The notes: generated from the sequence alone by a model not told the origin. Shown: positions 1 through 11,940, counted from the stretch's first letter. The stretch: 64,000 nucleotides of DNA from Siphonodentalium dalli (GCA_032622095.1 CP136061.1:131572087-131636086); one strand, 5' to 3'. Numbers and translations are program-made.

Positions 1-7
1 GTTACCT

Positions 8-43
8 CGTGTGTGTGTGGGGGGGGGGGGGGGGGGGTGAGAG

Positions 44-98
<55 letters not shown>
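8..98. repeat. GT microsatellite with poly-G tract
   Basis: A (GT)n run is interrupted by an 18-base G tract (20-37) and a short GA stretch, then continues as an uninterrupted GT run to 98. It is a simple repeat; an apparent reading frame through it has no coding meaning. Confidence 0.98.
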
Positions 99-99
<1 letters not shown>

Positions 100-484
100 A
101 AAACGCACACTTATTTAACGTATTTAACTAGTGCTGTGGGCTTCACATCCATGGTCACAAAAATTAGACAATCACCAAATTATTTGGGTGTATTTAATTC
201 ACAATTCAACTGAATATAATTCAACCAAAGTACCATTACATTACATGCAAATTGACCGGATTTGATTTTAATACATGGTTTGGTATATACTTTCAACGTC
301 TAGAATGAATGCATGGAAGTGTTAATTACTTCTAATCGTATTGAAAATACGTTCTGTACAAACGTGAACAAACTATTTACCATTCAATTGTTTTATATTA
401 AATGTATGGTCTGTTTTGTTATCATTGGAACCATCAAATTTACGAATGTTACGAAGTGGGTTGCTTTTACTACATATTAGGGGA

Positions 485-1740
485 GACGTCCCGGGCAAAG
501 TGGGACACCCTGGCAAAGCGTGATATCGGCATAACGTGCTTGATTACGTCAGATGATTCAGTTCAAACAGTTGTGACTAATTTCAGTGTGCAATTTGTTT
601 GGAGAGCCACTCGAGTTTTGAAGAGATTACTTTTGTGGTGAAAAATTCTATTTTTCTGAACATTAAGTACCATAGTTTCACTATAATTTTCGTTCGTTGC
701 TTTCACCCCAGGGCCATTTCCTATTTATAGCCTACCAACTTACCTCGCCTAACAATAACACAAAAATAAATAATTATCTCTCTGTAAACTGCCAATACAT
801 ACGTCATATATATGTTCATTTCGGGCAAAGTGGGACAGGCAAAGCATGTCCCGCTTTGCTCGGAATGGTGGTCAATATAGTATATTGTTGATATATGTTA
901 GATTGCGGGAAGTCCAAATTTACCATGCCATTTCTCTGCCACTTGACAGATTTTGGTCAAATAAAGTTTGTTGTAGGGTGACGGGCCCAGGCCAATCTGA
1001 ATATTCACCCCACCCGGTCCAAAATGGCAGCCGTCCAGAAGGGTTCAAATAGGGCACTCATGCCATTTCTCGGCTTTTTTTTTTACCGATTTAGGTCAAC
1101 GAAGGGAGTTGTATGGTGGCCCCAAGCCAATATAAATATTCACCCTTTCGCCCCACCCGATCAAAAATGGCCGCCGTCCAGAAGTGTTGAAATAGGACAC
1201 CTTGCCATTTCTCGGCCTCTTGACCGATTTAGGTAAAACAAAGGGTGAAAGGGGTGAATATTTAGATTGGCTTGGGGGCCACCACACAACACCCTTTATT
1301 TGACATAATTCGCTCTAGGGGACGAGAAATGGCATGGGTGCCATATTTGAATCCTCTGGACGACGGGGTTTGTGGAAAGAGTCCATTGTGGGCACCCTAC
1401 AACACTCTTTGTTTGACTTAATTATATAAAAAAAATCGAATAAGGAATAAGGAATGGAAGTCATCTTCGTTTTAATAGGTACTGTGACGAGGTAAGTGTA
1501 TCGTTAAGATAGATAATTCTGTTCGCCATACAAGAAATCAATCCTACGTAACCCAACAGAAACTCACCTGTCACTCAAAGACTGTCTGTCTGTAGTAGTC
1601 TGAGCAATGGCAACTCGCACTGTCTCTTTGATTTTGCTGTCCCAGTCCCACTTAGCCCGGAATATTATCCCACTTTGCCCAGTGCGATGTCCCACTTTGC
1701 CCAAAGACACGGGCAAAGTGGGACAAAACACGAGGTTCCA
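485..1740. repeat. Palindromic GGGCAAAGTGGGACA repeat family
   Basis: The 15-mer GGGCAAAGTGGGACA or a close variant occurs on the + strand near 493, 823 and 1711. It occurs inverted near 847, 1649, 1669 and 1688. Two pairs form hairpins: 823-837 with 847-861 (one or two mismatches, 9-base loop), and 1688-1702 with 1711-1725 (perfect 15-bp arms, 8-base loop). The enclosed frames are short and broken. The structure suggests the ends of a decayed inverted-repeat element, but the superfamily is not identifiable from what is visible. Confidence 0.7.
944..1420. repeat. 140-bp interspersed repeat, two direct units then inverted copy
   Basis: Units of about 143 bp carry, in order, a GATTTAGGTCAA segment, a CCAAGCCAAT segment, TATTCACCC, AAAATGGCCGCCGTCCAG and CATGCCATTTCTCGGC. 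The first two units run forward (about 944-1230). The rest (about 1236-1420) is the same sequence in reverse complement, so the array switches orientation inside the locus. The same family recurs at 19300-19580. Confidence 0.8.
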
Positions 1741-2490
1741 AAAGGGACATACCGAGATGTTGTTTGATATTTCAGAAATCACACATTCGATACCGAAGAA
1801 ACAAGAAGACTATCTGGGAGGCAAAAGGAAGGCACCGTATCAACCGATCTGAATTCATTCATAAAAGGGTCTCTTGGAGTCCGCTGGGAAAAGGCTCGAT
1901 GCAACGAATCCAAAATGTTACCACAAAAGAAGATGGGCATTTAAGACGAGTGTATGATGGTGTGACCAATTAACAAAAACAATAAAACAATGTTACATGA
2001 TTTGATTTTTATTCAATATAAAAATGACCAGAAATCTTAAATCCTCTTTCCTGTGACCACGTGTATGAGGCCTGACTTCGACCTAAACTGCTTGCCACAG
2101 CGCTACACGACATAACTGACTTGTTCTCGGGCATTTCATCTGAAAAATAAAATAACAAATCCTAAGTAAGAATATTTTTGTGACATTATTTCGTGTTATT
2201 TTATGATCAAACGTTTCTTACGGTCATTACACTTATTACAAAATGGTGATCAACGACCAGTAATAGCGCTGAATTGGTCAGTCTCGTCGGTTTTTGTGAT
2301 TAAGGTACACATGTCCTGAAAATTGTGATCAAGCTAGGTACCCAGGTTGGGAGAAATCGTGATAAAGGTACCCATGTTTATCTGCGGTCGACGGGGTATT
2401 TTTATGTTACACAACATGACAAAATATCAAAGGATACATTAGTTAACTACATTCTTTCAATGTATATATTGGTAGCAGTTCAAACAATTT
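1741..2490. other. Unassigned AT-rich stretch
   Basis: No gene, tRNA-like structure or recognisable repeat was seen. A short imperfect duplication of a GGTACCCA-type segment lies near 2330-2370. Confidence 0.5.
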
Positions 2491-2494
2491 AAAA

Positions 2495-2820
2495 CAATGG
2501 ATTTCAAAAAGCCACATCGCGGTTATTAATTGTGGGTTTTCATCCTGCCAGAAGCCTACGACCTATGTCGGAACTAATAGATGGCTTATGTATCGTTTCG
2601 TCCATACATATCGATATTATAACAAACAGTTGAAATTAGTATGTGAAAATATCGACTTCTTTTCAATTTCTGGCCGTCATCTTGACTGTGCCAAACTCAA
2701 ATGAATACTTCATATCAATGTTCCATATGAACCTGTAGTTGTGTGTAGAATTCGCGTAACAATAACGCCCATCGTAAGAAAGTAAAGGAATGTAGGCTTG
2801 TTTTTAATTTTCGGCCGCCA
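2495..2820 (+). repeat. Direct-repeat copy of TIR-inner segment
   Basis: This block starts in ATGGATTTCAAAAAGCCACA and is nearly identical to 4047-4360. Both contain the same ordered landmarks: GGTTATTAATTGTGGG, ATGGCTTATGT, ATTCGCGTAACAATAA and AAAGTAAAGGAATGTA. It abuts the coding-like interior at 2823, so the sibling element carries a duplicated inner-TIR segment upstream of that interior that the 54.6-60.1 kb copy lacks. Confidence 0.85.
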
Positions 2821-2863
2821 TTTCGATATATATAACTTTAGAATATAGTAGTTAATATGTCTC

Positions 2864-3720
2864 ATGCAGGAAATGGTCGGAATGGTGATGTTACCAAGAA
2901 ATCACTTGGTGTACCCAACGTATGTTGAACTGAATGCAAGATCTCATCAACGTAACATTCCTCTGGATCGTTTTCGCGTTGAACATTTCACCCTTGTGTT
3001 GATGGCATTTGTACTCTCTTTACCCACACCGACCACCACCCAGCGTGAGTATGACATATCAAAGGCATCGTCTTTCAGACTACACCCCAGTCTGGGTGGG
3101 GCTAATATAGTAGCAGCCGATGGTATACGCCTGGTCCAGTTGATTAAGAACGGCTTCCAAAATACAATCTTAGCATATAAGGAAAGCAAAGCCATGCATG
3201 ATATCCTGTCTGAATCTAAAACATACCCAAAGAAGGGGTGATCCAGTCATGGTCCCATCTCATTTCCACTATCAAGACACATGCCCACAAACTAGCACAG
3301 CGTGTATTGTTATTATCTGCTCAAGTTGGATCTGTTCGGTGAGACGATTGCTGGACGCCACCAAGATTGTTCTTCCGATCGTGTACAAGAAGTGTGGGTA
3401 TATTATGCATTATGGTCTTCTACGCCTTCGCAGAAAGGCATCCGTCAAATGTTAGGCTTTCAACACTCGAAGCCATATACAGAAGTTGCCCGGGTACGTC
3501 AGTGCATTAGATGAGTTTGTGAATTGATGAACCATATATTGAGAAGTGGCTGGCTGGGAAGATCACCAGGTGTACATGTTGTTATCCCCATTAGACCACC
3601 AAAGCTGAAAAAATACGCAGATAGAGAGGTCCTTCTGAAAGCTAGTATACGCATCGACCGCATACCTTTCTAGTTTATCGCGCAAGATGACGCTCAGATC
3701 CCATATGTAGCATCTGAATT
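2864..3720 (+). pseudogene. Unrecognised element-encoded protein, broken
   Basis: An open frame of 125 codons (2864-3241) continues, after frame breaks, through 3302-3455 and about 3570-3662. The same ordered coding blocks recur at 57140-57780 with different frame breaks, including the segments REYDISKASSFRLHP and KCGYIMHYGLLRL. The shared protein-like sequence across two differently damaged copies suggests an ancestral gene of at least about 280 codons. I see no catalytic motif I can name. It could be an element-encoded structural or replication protein; function is not inferred. Confidence 0.5.
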
Positions 3721-3726
3721 ATACCA

Positions 3727-3942
3727 TTAGCTACCACGAATGAAGCTCGCCAAGAATAAGGATAAGAATTCCCAGCTTTCGAGACAAACACGTGAGGTGG
3801 ACACCGGCATATATATTGTTTGAAACATTCCGATTAGTGGGACCCTTCTACCAAGAAGTGTATAAAACTGTGCTGGTGTGAGCGAGATAGAGTAATCTGA
3901 CGAAGAGACGGAAGCTGGTCCAGATAATTCTGAATGTGGCAA
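3727..3942 (-). pseudogene. Inward-reading ORF at inner end of TIR (copy 1)
   Basis: A 71-codon minus-strand frame contains the block LGRRVPLIGMFQTIYMPVS. A related block is encoded on the + strand at about 56139-56275 in the left TIR of the larger copy, and a broken one on the minus strand at about 58460-58680. In each case it reads from the TIR towards the element interior. No family was recognised; serine-rich upstream residues are the only compositional feature. Confidence 0.4.
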
Positions 3943-5384
3943 ATCAGAATAAGCTCAGGTACTTACTTTTGATTATTGGAAGTCATAATATGACTATTCG
4001 GCGGACCTTTATGCGGTTACGGCCATTATGGACGATTAGTGGAGAATGGATTTCAAAATGCCACATCGCGGTTATTAATTGTGGGTTTTCATCCTGCCAG
4101 AAGCCTACGACCTATGTCGGAACTAATAGATGGCTTATGTACCGTTTCGTCCATACATATCGATATTATAACAAACTGTTGAAATTAGTATGTGAAAATT
4201 TCTGGCCGTCATCTTGACTGTGCCAAACTCAAATGAATACTTCATATCAATGTTCCATATGAACCTGTAGTTGTGTGTATAATTCGCGTAACAATAACTA
4301 CCATCGTAAGAAAGTAAAGGAATGTAAGCTTGTTTTTAATTTTCGGTCGACATTTTGGCCGCCATTTAGATTTGGAAAACAATTCCTTGCATGAGATGCA
4401 AAGTAATTACTTCACCTCCGTATTTCCAAGTCAACTGTCAGCATGTGTGGAATTGTCTCGACAATAATGCCCAATGATGTGAAAATGAGAGATTTTCGGT
4501 GATTTTTATAAATCTGTCCGCCATTGTGGGCGCCATTTTGCATTTGGGGGACTTTTATTTTTGATATGATATAAGGACAGTTCTTCGCCTCAGAGTTAGC
4601 AACTCACAGTAGCAAGAAGGTGTGGAGTTGTCGTGACAATAACGCTCACTGATGTTAAAATCGGCGATTTTTCTATTTCTGGTGGCCATTTTGGCCACCA
4701 TCTTGGATTTGGGTGAATATTCCTCAACTCAGGTATAAGAGAAATCCTAGCCCGAGTATCTCCTGCACATATATATGCATGGGTGTTGTTATGGTAGCAA
4801 TAACATTCATTGATTCGAAACAGACATCGCGTTATTAGCGTCGATTCGGCTTTGACCGGATTATACCGGCATTTGGGAAAACGTGATATCGGACGAACAT
4901 ATCCCGAAAGGAATGTATATTATGGGCCCCGTGTGTTCGTCAGTGACTCCTCGATACAATAAATGCATAAAATCACGCCAAGATGCCAATATTTTCCCAC
5001 AGAGACAAACGAAAGGTGGTAACATGTCAGAAAAACAGCAATTTTTCAAATTTCGGCGGCCATCTTGGCCTCCATTTTGGATTTTAGTTCCGGATTATTG
5101 GCTAATTTGTAAGGGTTTATATTAGCATAACGAATCAGGCGGAAAACAAGACCGCATGTGACATCATCTTTACTATAACGGCGATCAAAGAGACGTGGTG
5201 CTTATTAAAAAAATTGGCCGCCATGATGGACGCCATGTTGTCTGGAGTCTCTGAGGCCACTTATTTTTCTTGATAACAACCGAAAAAAATTAGAGGAGGA
5301 ATTAAGAAAGAAAATAAGTTGGGTGAAGTTGAGTCCTGTGGGGGTGCAGAGGTTGACCAATATCTCCTGGACTAAAATGGCATA

Positions 5385-5580
5385 ACTCTATGGCATATTG
5401 GATTAAGTGATATCACAAAATGAATATATGATATCATGAAATCGAATATGTGCATATCACTAAATGCTTACTATTTTATTACATATTCGATTTTGTGATG
5501 TTATATATTCATTTAATGATATCATACAATGAATAATTGATATAACTAAATAGGTAATAAATAGAAGAACGGCGCCCCAT
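5385..5580. mobile_element. AT-rich palindromic MITE (copy A)
   Basis: Repeated GATATCA, CAAAATGAATAT and ATCGAATATG words occur in both orientations around the core CTAAATGCTTACTATTTTAT. The right end reads TAATAAATAGAAGAAC. The same order of words is present at 15940-16155. It has no coding capacity and is compatible with a small non-autonomous inverted-repeat element. Confidence 0.75.
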
Positions 5581-6320
5581 GTGATATATTTGACTAATTC
5601 AAAGACGGCAGTACTATAGTCAACACTCTTGATTATGATTCCACAATTGAGTATAATCTATTAGTGAGTTATGCATATAACAAAATCATCGTCATCATAT
5701 ATAAGCACAATTAACATTCGAACTTTATTTAGTACTGGGGGCCATATATACCCACTGTCGACAGAACTGATTCCTATATAGATAGATAGATAATTTAATG
5801 ACAATTTACACCCACTGGGGGCAGATCAGGCTATGGTCTTACAATCTCGTCCAAATACGGATACGATAGGCGAGAATCGCATGCGTTTTGATATGTCGAT
5901 GCCGTCTGGAGAGTTTGGCGGGACCAGCATCCCGTCTCGAAAAAGGGGTGACCGCTTTGAAAAAGGGGTGACGTTGCTTAACGCGCGTGCCGTCCGCCTC
6001 CCCCAAGCCCACCCACCCTAAAAGTGATTTTTCCTATAGTGTTTTTGAAACGTGTCTCTTTGTGGTGTCATTCTTTTGGTATGATTTTTTACTAAATAAC
6101 GGGTATGTTAGAGTTACATTTCTTTGAATTTTACAATCGAAACATATTCGCATGCGATGCTGAGTCACGCGGGACACGGCAAACTAAATCGCGCGCAAAT
6201 TGGCTTGCGATTTTTCGTCCTCATTCATATATTGAAAGTCGGGTAGTTGTGCTAAAATTTCAATGAAAAACCAAATTAATTTAGTAAGTTTAGGCCCAGA
6301 TAAAAAGGTGCACTATTACC
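5581..6320. other. Unassigned stretch
   Basis: Mixed composition with a short GATA run near 5780 and a tandem AAAAAGGGGTGAC word at 5940-5970. No supported gene; the 62-codon frame over 5833-6021 has no recognisable content. Confidence 0.4.
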
Positions 6321-6418
6321 ATACGATACGATACGATTCGATACGATACGATACGATACGATACGATACGATACGATACGATACGATAAGATAAGATAAG
6401 ATACGATACGATACAATA
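6321..6418. repeat. ATACG pentanucleotide microsatellite
   Basis: About eighteen tandem ATACG/CGATA units, with a few ATAAG variants near 6388-6400. The minus-strand frame reading RIVSYRIVSY is a by-product of the repeat. Confidence 0.98.
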
Positions 6419-7684
6419 TAATATGAAGATTTAGGAGCGGACAACCATCTGACCTCACTTGAATTTCATGACATCTACCTGCAAAGGCTCACGTACCATG
6501 GCCATATATCAAAATTGTGTAAACCAGCGTCAAATTATCACACAAAATCCCATAAGACTAACCATTTCGGCCACAACGCGTTCGTCCTAAATTGTTATAC
6601 CATACATGGATATGGTGTAGTTTTAGTGTAATAAATGCAATCCATCCAGGAACCTTTTCCAAAACAATGCATCCCCGTTAATTCGCAATCATGCAGGGAC
6701 GTGGTGACAATAATCAGAATCAGATTTGTTTTAAGAACTAAATATTACACCAAATATAGGATGATATTGTTCTATTTAATTAATGGTGAATTTGTAGATT
6801 TTAGACCAACAGTACAAGGCATATTCTTCTACTTTTGATCAAAATTTGCGCATGAAATGATAATCAATTGCATGATTTTTACAACCTAAGGGGAAATTTG
6901 CCACAATTGGAAAGTTCCAATCAAGGACACATGTCCCCAATGCATGTCAAATAATAGAGGCTATATCTACATCCTGTTAATCGTTTTCTATATATGTCAC
7001 CATTGCATCTATAAATATATTAAGTTGACCCACAGACCCATATCATTCTCAGTGCAACTGCAGTCTGCATGCACCCAGATTCCGGTTACTAACCTATACT
7101 GTTATATACTGGTAGACTACGTATACTCTACATTGAAGAAAAAGAACTTTGTTTTAATTTGACCATCGTATTGCAAGTTTGAAAAGCACCGGGAACTTGG
7201 CGGGAAGACGAACAGATAGCTCACACTCATATGGGGCGTGTCGTTAAAACGAGTACAACATAAAGTTAAAATATATATCAGTTTAAAACGAGCGTGCCAC
7301 TTTAAAATTACATCTCTACACTGTACATGTATACGTAACAAGGGAAATGGAAGATATATATATTTGTTCTCCTGTGCATGTTAACGAGGGACTCGTTACT
7401 CATTGACCGATGCTCTCTGTGATTTCTGTGCATGCATGTTCAGCGTCTGTTTTCGAAGTTTTGGAAAAGTTTTATAACAATTATAATTGGAAGATATTGT
7501 TTTTACTCGATCGATTGGCGTTGGTGTGTGTTTGTGAATTGAAGTGTCAGAAGTGAGGAGGTATCTTAAAAGTTAAGTCCCTCGTTGGGAATTATTATGT
7601 AGTGTTTAGCGATGGATTTTTTTTTTATTTTACTCGTTTTAAAATATGTGTTCACACTGTGCGAACGGCAGACATATAGAAACA
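6419..7684. other. Unassigned stretch
   Basis: No recognisable gene or repeat. Short frames (6635-6838, 6944-7162, 7117-7341) are low-complexity and unlike any family I know. Confidence 0.4.
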
Positions 7685-8058
7685 AGAAAACCATTGTCAG
7701 AAATGGTAACGCCCTCAATATCATATTATTTGCCATATATACAATATAACAACTTTAATGTGGTGATTGTGAAAAATCGGTATATAGGTAACGCCTATGT
7801 AGTTGATTATATGTGATATTTTTTTTCTAATTTCATTTGAAACAGTGGTCTGAGTAGCGCATGAAATAGCATGCAGAATAATAATCTGGCAAACATTTGC
7901 GATCTTCGTAACGTGGTTCAAGTACGAGCACGTTTCTAATCACATTTAGTATCCAATTACGCAAATACCGAGTATATTTTAATTACATTTAGTCCACCAC
8001 CTCCTGCGACAGGGTCAGATATACTTGCCCATATACACCCTGGGAGGGCGTAATGCTG
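7685..8058 (+). mobile_element. Short element with GTAACGCCCTC / GAGGGCGTAAT ends
   Basis: It begins with GAAAACCATTGTCAGAAATG followed by GTAACGCCCTC, and ends with GGGAGGGCGTAATGC. The same 5' block occurs at 17427, 27147 and 49756. Related 3' blocks end at 9471, 18845, 31678, 50258 and 53965. The middle of this copy (7720-7990) is instead related, in reverse orientation, to 12540-12790. It is probably a small non-autonomous member of the family described at 17427-18848. Confidence 0.6.
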
Positions 8059-8099
8059 ATCTAAGAATGGCCTCAGGTAATGCACTCCTTATATGACCT

Positions 8100-8662
8100 C
8101 TCATAAGGATGAATTAAAATACATCTATGGTTCCACGAGGGTAATTTAAAATATGGTCACACCCAGAGAGGCTTAATTGAAATATGGTCCGATGAGGTAA
8201 ATTAAAATATGGTCATATCACGGTTAAATAAAATATGGTCCCATGAGGGTTAATTAATATATCGTCCAATCAGGTTTAATAAAAAATATGGTCCCATGAC
8301 GGTTAATTAAAATTGTACCTTGATTGTTAATTAAAATATCGTCACATGCGGGGGGGGGGGGGGGGGGTAATAAAAATATGGACCCATGGGGGTTAATTGA
8401 AATATGGTCCCATTAAGGTCAATTAAAATATGATAACGTGACTTAATTAAAGAATAAATATATGGTCCCATTATGAGGGTTAATTAAAATAAAAATATGG
8501 TGTCATCAGTGTTGATTAAACTACGGTCCCACTGGGGTGAAATACAATATAATCCCATGAGGGTCATTTAAAATATGGTCCAATCAGGACTAATTATAAT
8601 ATGCCCCATCCCCCATGAGTATCAATTAACAAATGGTCCCATGAAGGGGGGGGGGGGGGTAA
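8100..8662. repeat. 27-bp minisatellite with poly-G interruptions
   Basis: Degenerate tandem units read approximately GGTTAATTAAAATATGGTCC with CATGAG, about twenty copies. Two G-tracts (8350-8367 and 8646-8660) sit where the unit has GAGGG, suggesting slippage expansion of a G run within the unit. Confidence 0.9.
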
Positions 8663-8699
8663 TTTCTGAACATTCTTCAATTCATATAGCATTTTGATA

Positions 8700-9471
8700 T
8701 ATCATCGGTACACATAAATAAAAATGATGTTTAGAATTAGGCCACATTGTATGTTAAACAACCAATGTGAAGGGTTAGTGTTGGTACTTTTCTTAATAAC
8801 ATCTCTATTCATAGCTCCGATATATTCCGCATAGTATACAAAGAAATGAAAAGTCAATATTTACAAACAGCACAAAGGAGTAACGTGGGAATTGGTTAAT
8901 AATTACCATCCCAATTCATTTAGAATATAACATGCCGATATTTGTCGCGTATAACTAAATGAAAAAGTTCACTAAACGGTATTAAATAACATGTTAAACA
9001 CCGATATAAACCAACACCTCGTAGGATTCATGTTCGAATTAAATTTCTTATACAATCGTCAAATCCCCGTGCAGTATAATAGTAGATAGCATTCCGATTC
9101 ATAAACGAAAGATGTTCAAATAACAATGCGACAAAGCAGGTTAAAGGACAATATAACACATAACGCGTAGCGAACTAATGGTTAACGCGCGAATTTCCGT
9201 TATAAGTAATCGCCTTGCACTTCTTGGCATCCGAATAACAAATCATGGGTCAATCAAGCATGTCTCGAGAGAAGCCCGCTGCATGAAATAATAATGTAAA
9301 CGACAATACGAAATTGAAATTCCCATTGCAACTACACCTTTGATCGGACTCGGCCTCCGGGTCGCAGTTCGAATTTTAATCTGATCCAAAAATTCCCATT
9401 TCTATAAATAAAACGCCCATACGTCCGTTGAGTACTAAGAATCACGAGCTTATAATACACCGGGGCGTAAT
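8700..9471 (+). pseudogene. Decayed retroelement-derived copy with shared 3' terminus
   Basis: 8730-9130 is collinear with 52500-52930 (shared words GGCCACATTG, AATGTGAAGGGTTA, CTTAATAACATCTCTATTCAT). At about 9230-9260 a frame reads NKSWVNQAC, corresponding to NKPWFKKACRDAYR at 53758, a linker typical of the region between endonuclease and reverse transcriptase of non-LTR elements. The last 170 bases (CTATAAATAAAACGCCCAT to GGGGCGTAAT) match the common 3' end of the 17.4, 27.1 and 49.8 kb elements. Confidence 0.55.
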
Positions 9472-9536
9472 CAGAATCACAACAAGACACTCGGTAGCAT
9501 ACATTATTACGCCATCTTGGGTGTATATTGGCAAGC

Positions 9537-9543
9537 ATATCTT
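9537..9543. repeat. Target-site duplication, left copy
   Basis: ATATCTT immediately precedes the terminus GGGGTGTGTC; the identical 7-mer follows the right terminus at 11941-11947. With one more base the duplication can be read as the 8-mer CATATCTT, sharing the last C of the element. Confidence 0.85.
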
Positions 9544-11940
9544 GGGGTGTGTCTTTTTACCGGATTCCGGATTCCGGATCCCGGATTTCGACCAGGATTT
9601 AGGTGTCTTTTTAACGGATTTCGACCCGGATTCGGGTATGAATTTCATGCTTGTTTTATCACACATTTAACCCATTAAAAGCCGTTTCTGACACGATTAA
9701 ACCAATATATGGCTGTCGTGCTCATTCAACCCGATTAATCGTATTTAAAGGTACATATCGTGCCCGGATCAGCATACTTCTTATTTGTTCATATAGACAC
9801 GGCGGTTGGATTGATTTTACGTGATCATGATGGCATTTAAGGGAACACACCATGTCCGAATCCGAATTAATTGTCTCGTAAGTATTGATCATATTTAAAG
9901 GTAGATATCATGTCCGGATCCGGTTTTTTTCTCTCTCTTTTTGCCATATAAATTATCGTCTTTTTGATATATTAAATGTCACGTGGAACAAAGTTATAAG
10001 TTTATTTTGAGACGTTATACTAGGCTGTTGGATTGATTTCACGGAATGATTATCGCATTTAAAGGTACACACCATGTGCGGAACCGAATTAATTTCCACG
10101 TATTTACTGATAATATTTAAAGGTACAGATTATGCCAGGATCCGGATTTTTCTTCTTATAAAGTAATGCTTATTTAATACAATAAATGTAAACTGAGTCG
10201 CGTGGAACCTGGTTCCACATGACTCCGCTGGCATTTAATGTATAAAATAGGAGTTAATTTATAAGTGAAAGGAGAACAATCGGGATCCGGGCATAATCTG
10301 TACCTTTAAAAATGATTAATAAATACGAGATAATTAATTCGGATCCGTGCATGGCATGCACCTTTAAATGCGATCATCGTGATCGTGATCCGTGAAATAA
10401 ATCCAACAGCCGGGTCTAACATCTCAAAATCAACTTCTAACTTCCTCTTAACTCAGCTGACATTTAATATATTAAATAGGCGTTAATTTATATGGAGATT
10501 TTTTTTTTTAAACCGGATCCGGGCATGGTCTGTACCTTTAAACTAGATAATCACTGTATAAACTGTAGCTGGCTGCAACGGGATGAATATGCTAGCAGTG
10601 TTTTTATAACGATTCGGGCGGCCAGACTATATAATCACTGTATAAACAGTAGCGGGCTGCAATGGTATGAATATGCTATCCGTGTTTTTATAACGATTCG
10701 GGCGTCGTGACATAAAACGCTTAATACAAGTCGTACATCTATCTCACTTAAACCGGCTTAAATATCGAATTTACAATAGTAATACTACTAGTATCACAAA
10801 TATAATCGTTTATAATCGAACTAAAACAATAAACCATTTAAACTGCACCAGGTTTTTTTGTGGGCTGGAGAACAAAAAATCTTCACAAAAGCAAGTCAAT
10901 TTATTTCAATCCGAATGATATTACTGTTAAACGCAACCTGTGCCATGTTTTCGCGGGTCTGAAATGTCTTTTAATGTGTTAAACATGGGTTATAATAAAC
11001 ATAAAATTGAGATCAGGGTTCGGGTCGAACTTAGAAAAAGACACATAAAATCCGGATCCAGATCCGGGCATAAAGTTTGTCTGTAAATGTGCTCATTCTC
11101 AAGTGAAATCAATCCAAGCGCCATGTTCACCGTTTCCAAATAAACTGAGTTCCGCGTGGCTCAGCTGCCATTTATTGTATTAAATACTTGACTATTTATA
11201 TGAAATAGAAAAGAACTATTCGTACCCGAATCCGGGAATGATCTGATCTAAACATCAACATCTATAACCTAGTTCCACGCGACTCAGTTTACATTTATTG
11301 TATTAAATAAGCATTACTTTATAAGAAGAAAAATCCGGATCCGGGCATAATCTGTACCTTTAAATATTATCAGTAAATACGTGGAAATTAATTCGGTTCC
11401 GCACATGGTGTGTACATTTAAATGCGATAATCATTCCGTGAAATCAATCCAACAGCCTAGTATAACGTCTCAAAATCAACTTATAACTTTGTTCCACGTG
11501 ACATTTAATATGTCAAAAAGACGATAATTTATATGGAAAAAAGAGAGAGAGAGAGAAAAACCGGATCCGGACATGATATCTACCTTTAAATATGATAAAT
11601 AATTACGAGATAATTAATTCGGATCCGGACATGGTGTGTTCCCTTAAGTGCCATCATGATCACGTAAAATCAATCCAAACGTCGTGTCTATATTAAAAAA
11701 TAAGAAGTATGCTGATCCGGGCACGATATGTACCTTTAAATACGCTTAATCGGGTTGAATGAGCACGACAGCCCTATATTGGTTTAATCGTGTCAGAAAC
11801 GGCTTTTAATGGGTTAAATGTGTGATAAAACAAGCATGAAATTCATACCCGAATCCGGGTCGAAATCCGGTAAAAAGACACCTAAATCCGGGTCGAAATC
11901 CGGGATCCGGAATCCGGAATCCGGTAAAAAGACACACCCC
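9544..11940. mobile_element. 2.4-kb fold-back DNA element with TSD
   Basis: The left arm (9544-10219) and right arm (about 11268-11940) are long inverted repeats with very high identity, ending GGGGTGTGTC...GACACACCCC. The arms consist of diverged units carrying CCGGATCCGG, GTACCTTTAAAT and GAGATAATTAATTCGGATCC. The central 1 kb contains a further unit series in right-arm orientation and a 78-bp tandem duplication. No transposase is visible, so the element is non-autonomous. A 7-8 bp duplication would fit hAT-like or related enzymes, but the terminal bases are not diagnostic. Confidence 0.9.
10542..10706 (+). repeat. 78-bp tandem duplication within fold-back element
   Basis: Two adjacent copies of about 80 bp share ATAATCACTGTATAAAC and TTTTTATAACGATTCGGGCG. 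The overlying 72-codon frame therefore has an internal repeat (VFITIRA twice). Nothing else marks it as a gene. Confidence 0.85.

Larger units (their letters stand above)
2823..5373 (+). mobile_element. Right half of a long-TIR DNA element (copy 1)
   Basis: Interior (2823-3950) plus right terminal inverted repeat (about 3730-5373) matches, in the same orientation, 57100-60113 of the larger copy downstream. The right terminus reads CTCCTGGACT, ending in ACT. The left terminal repeat is missing, so this copy is truncated or rearranged. The inner part contains broken coding-like sequence; the TIR part is made of degenerate units carrying GCCATTTTGG or CCATCTTGG motifs. The 5'-AGT/ACT-3' ends resemble those described for Polinton/Maverick elements, but no diagnostic Polinton gene was recognised. 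Confidence 0.75.

Noticed and set aside
6276-6458. Repetitive RIVSYRIVSY frame
   Set aside because: Direct translation of the ATACG microsatellite.
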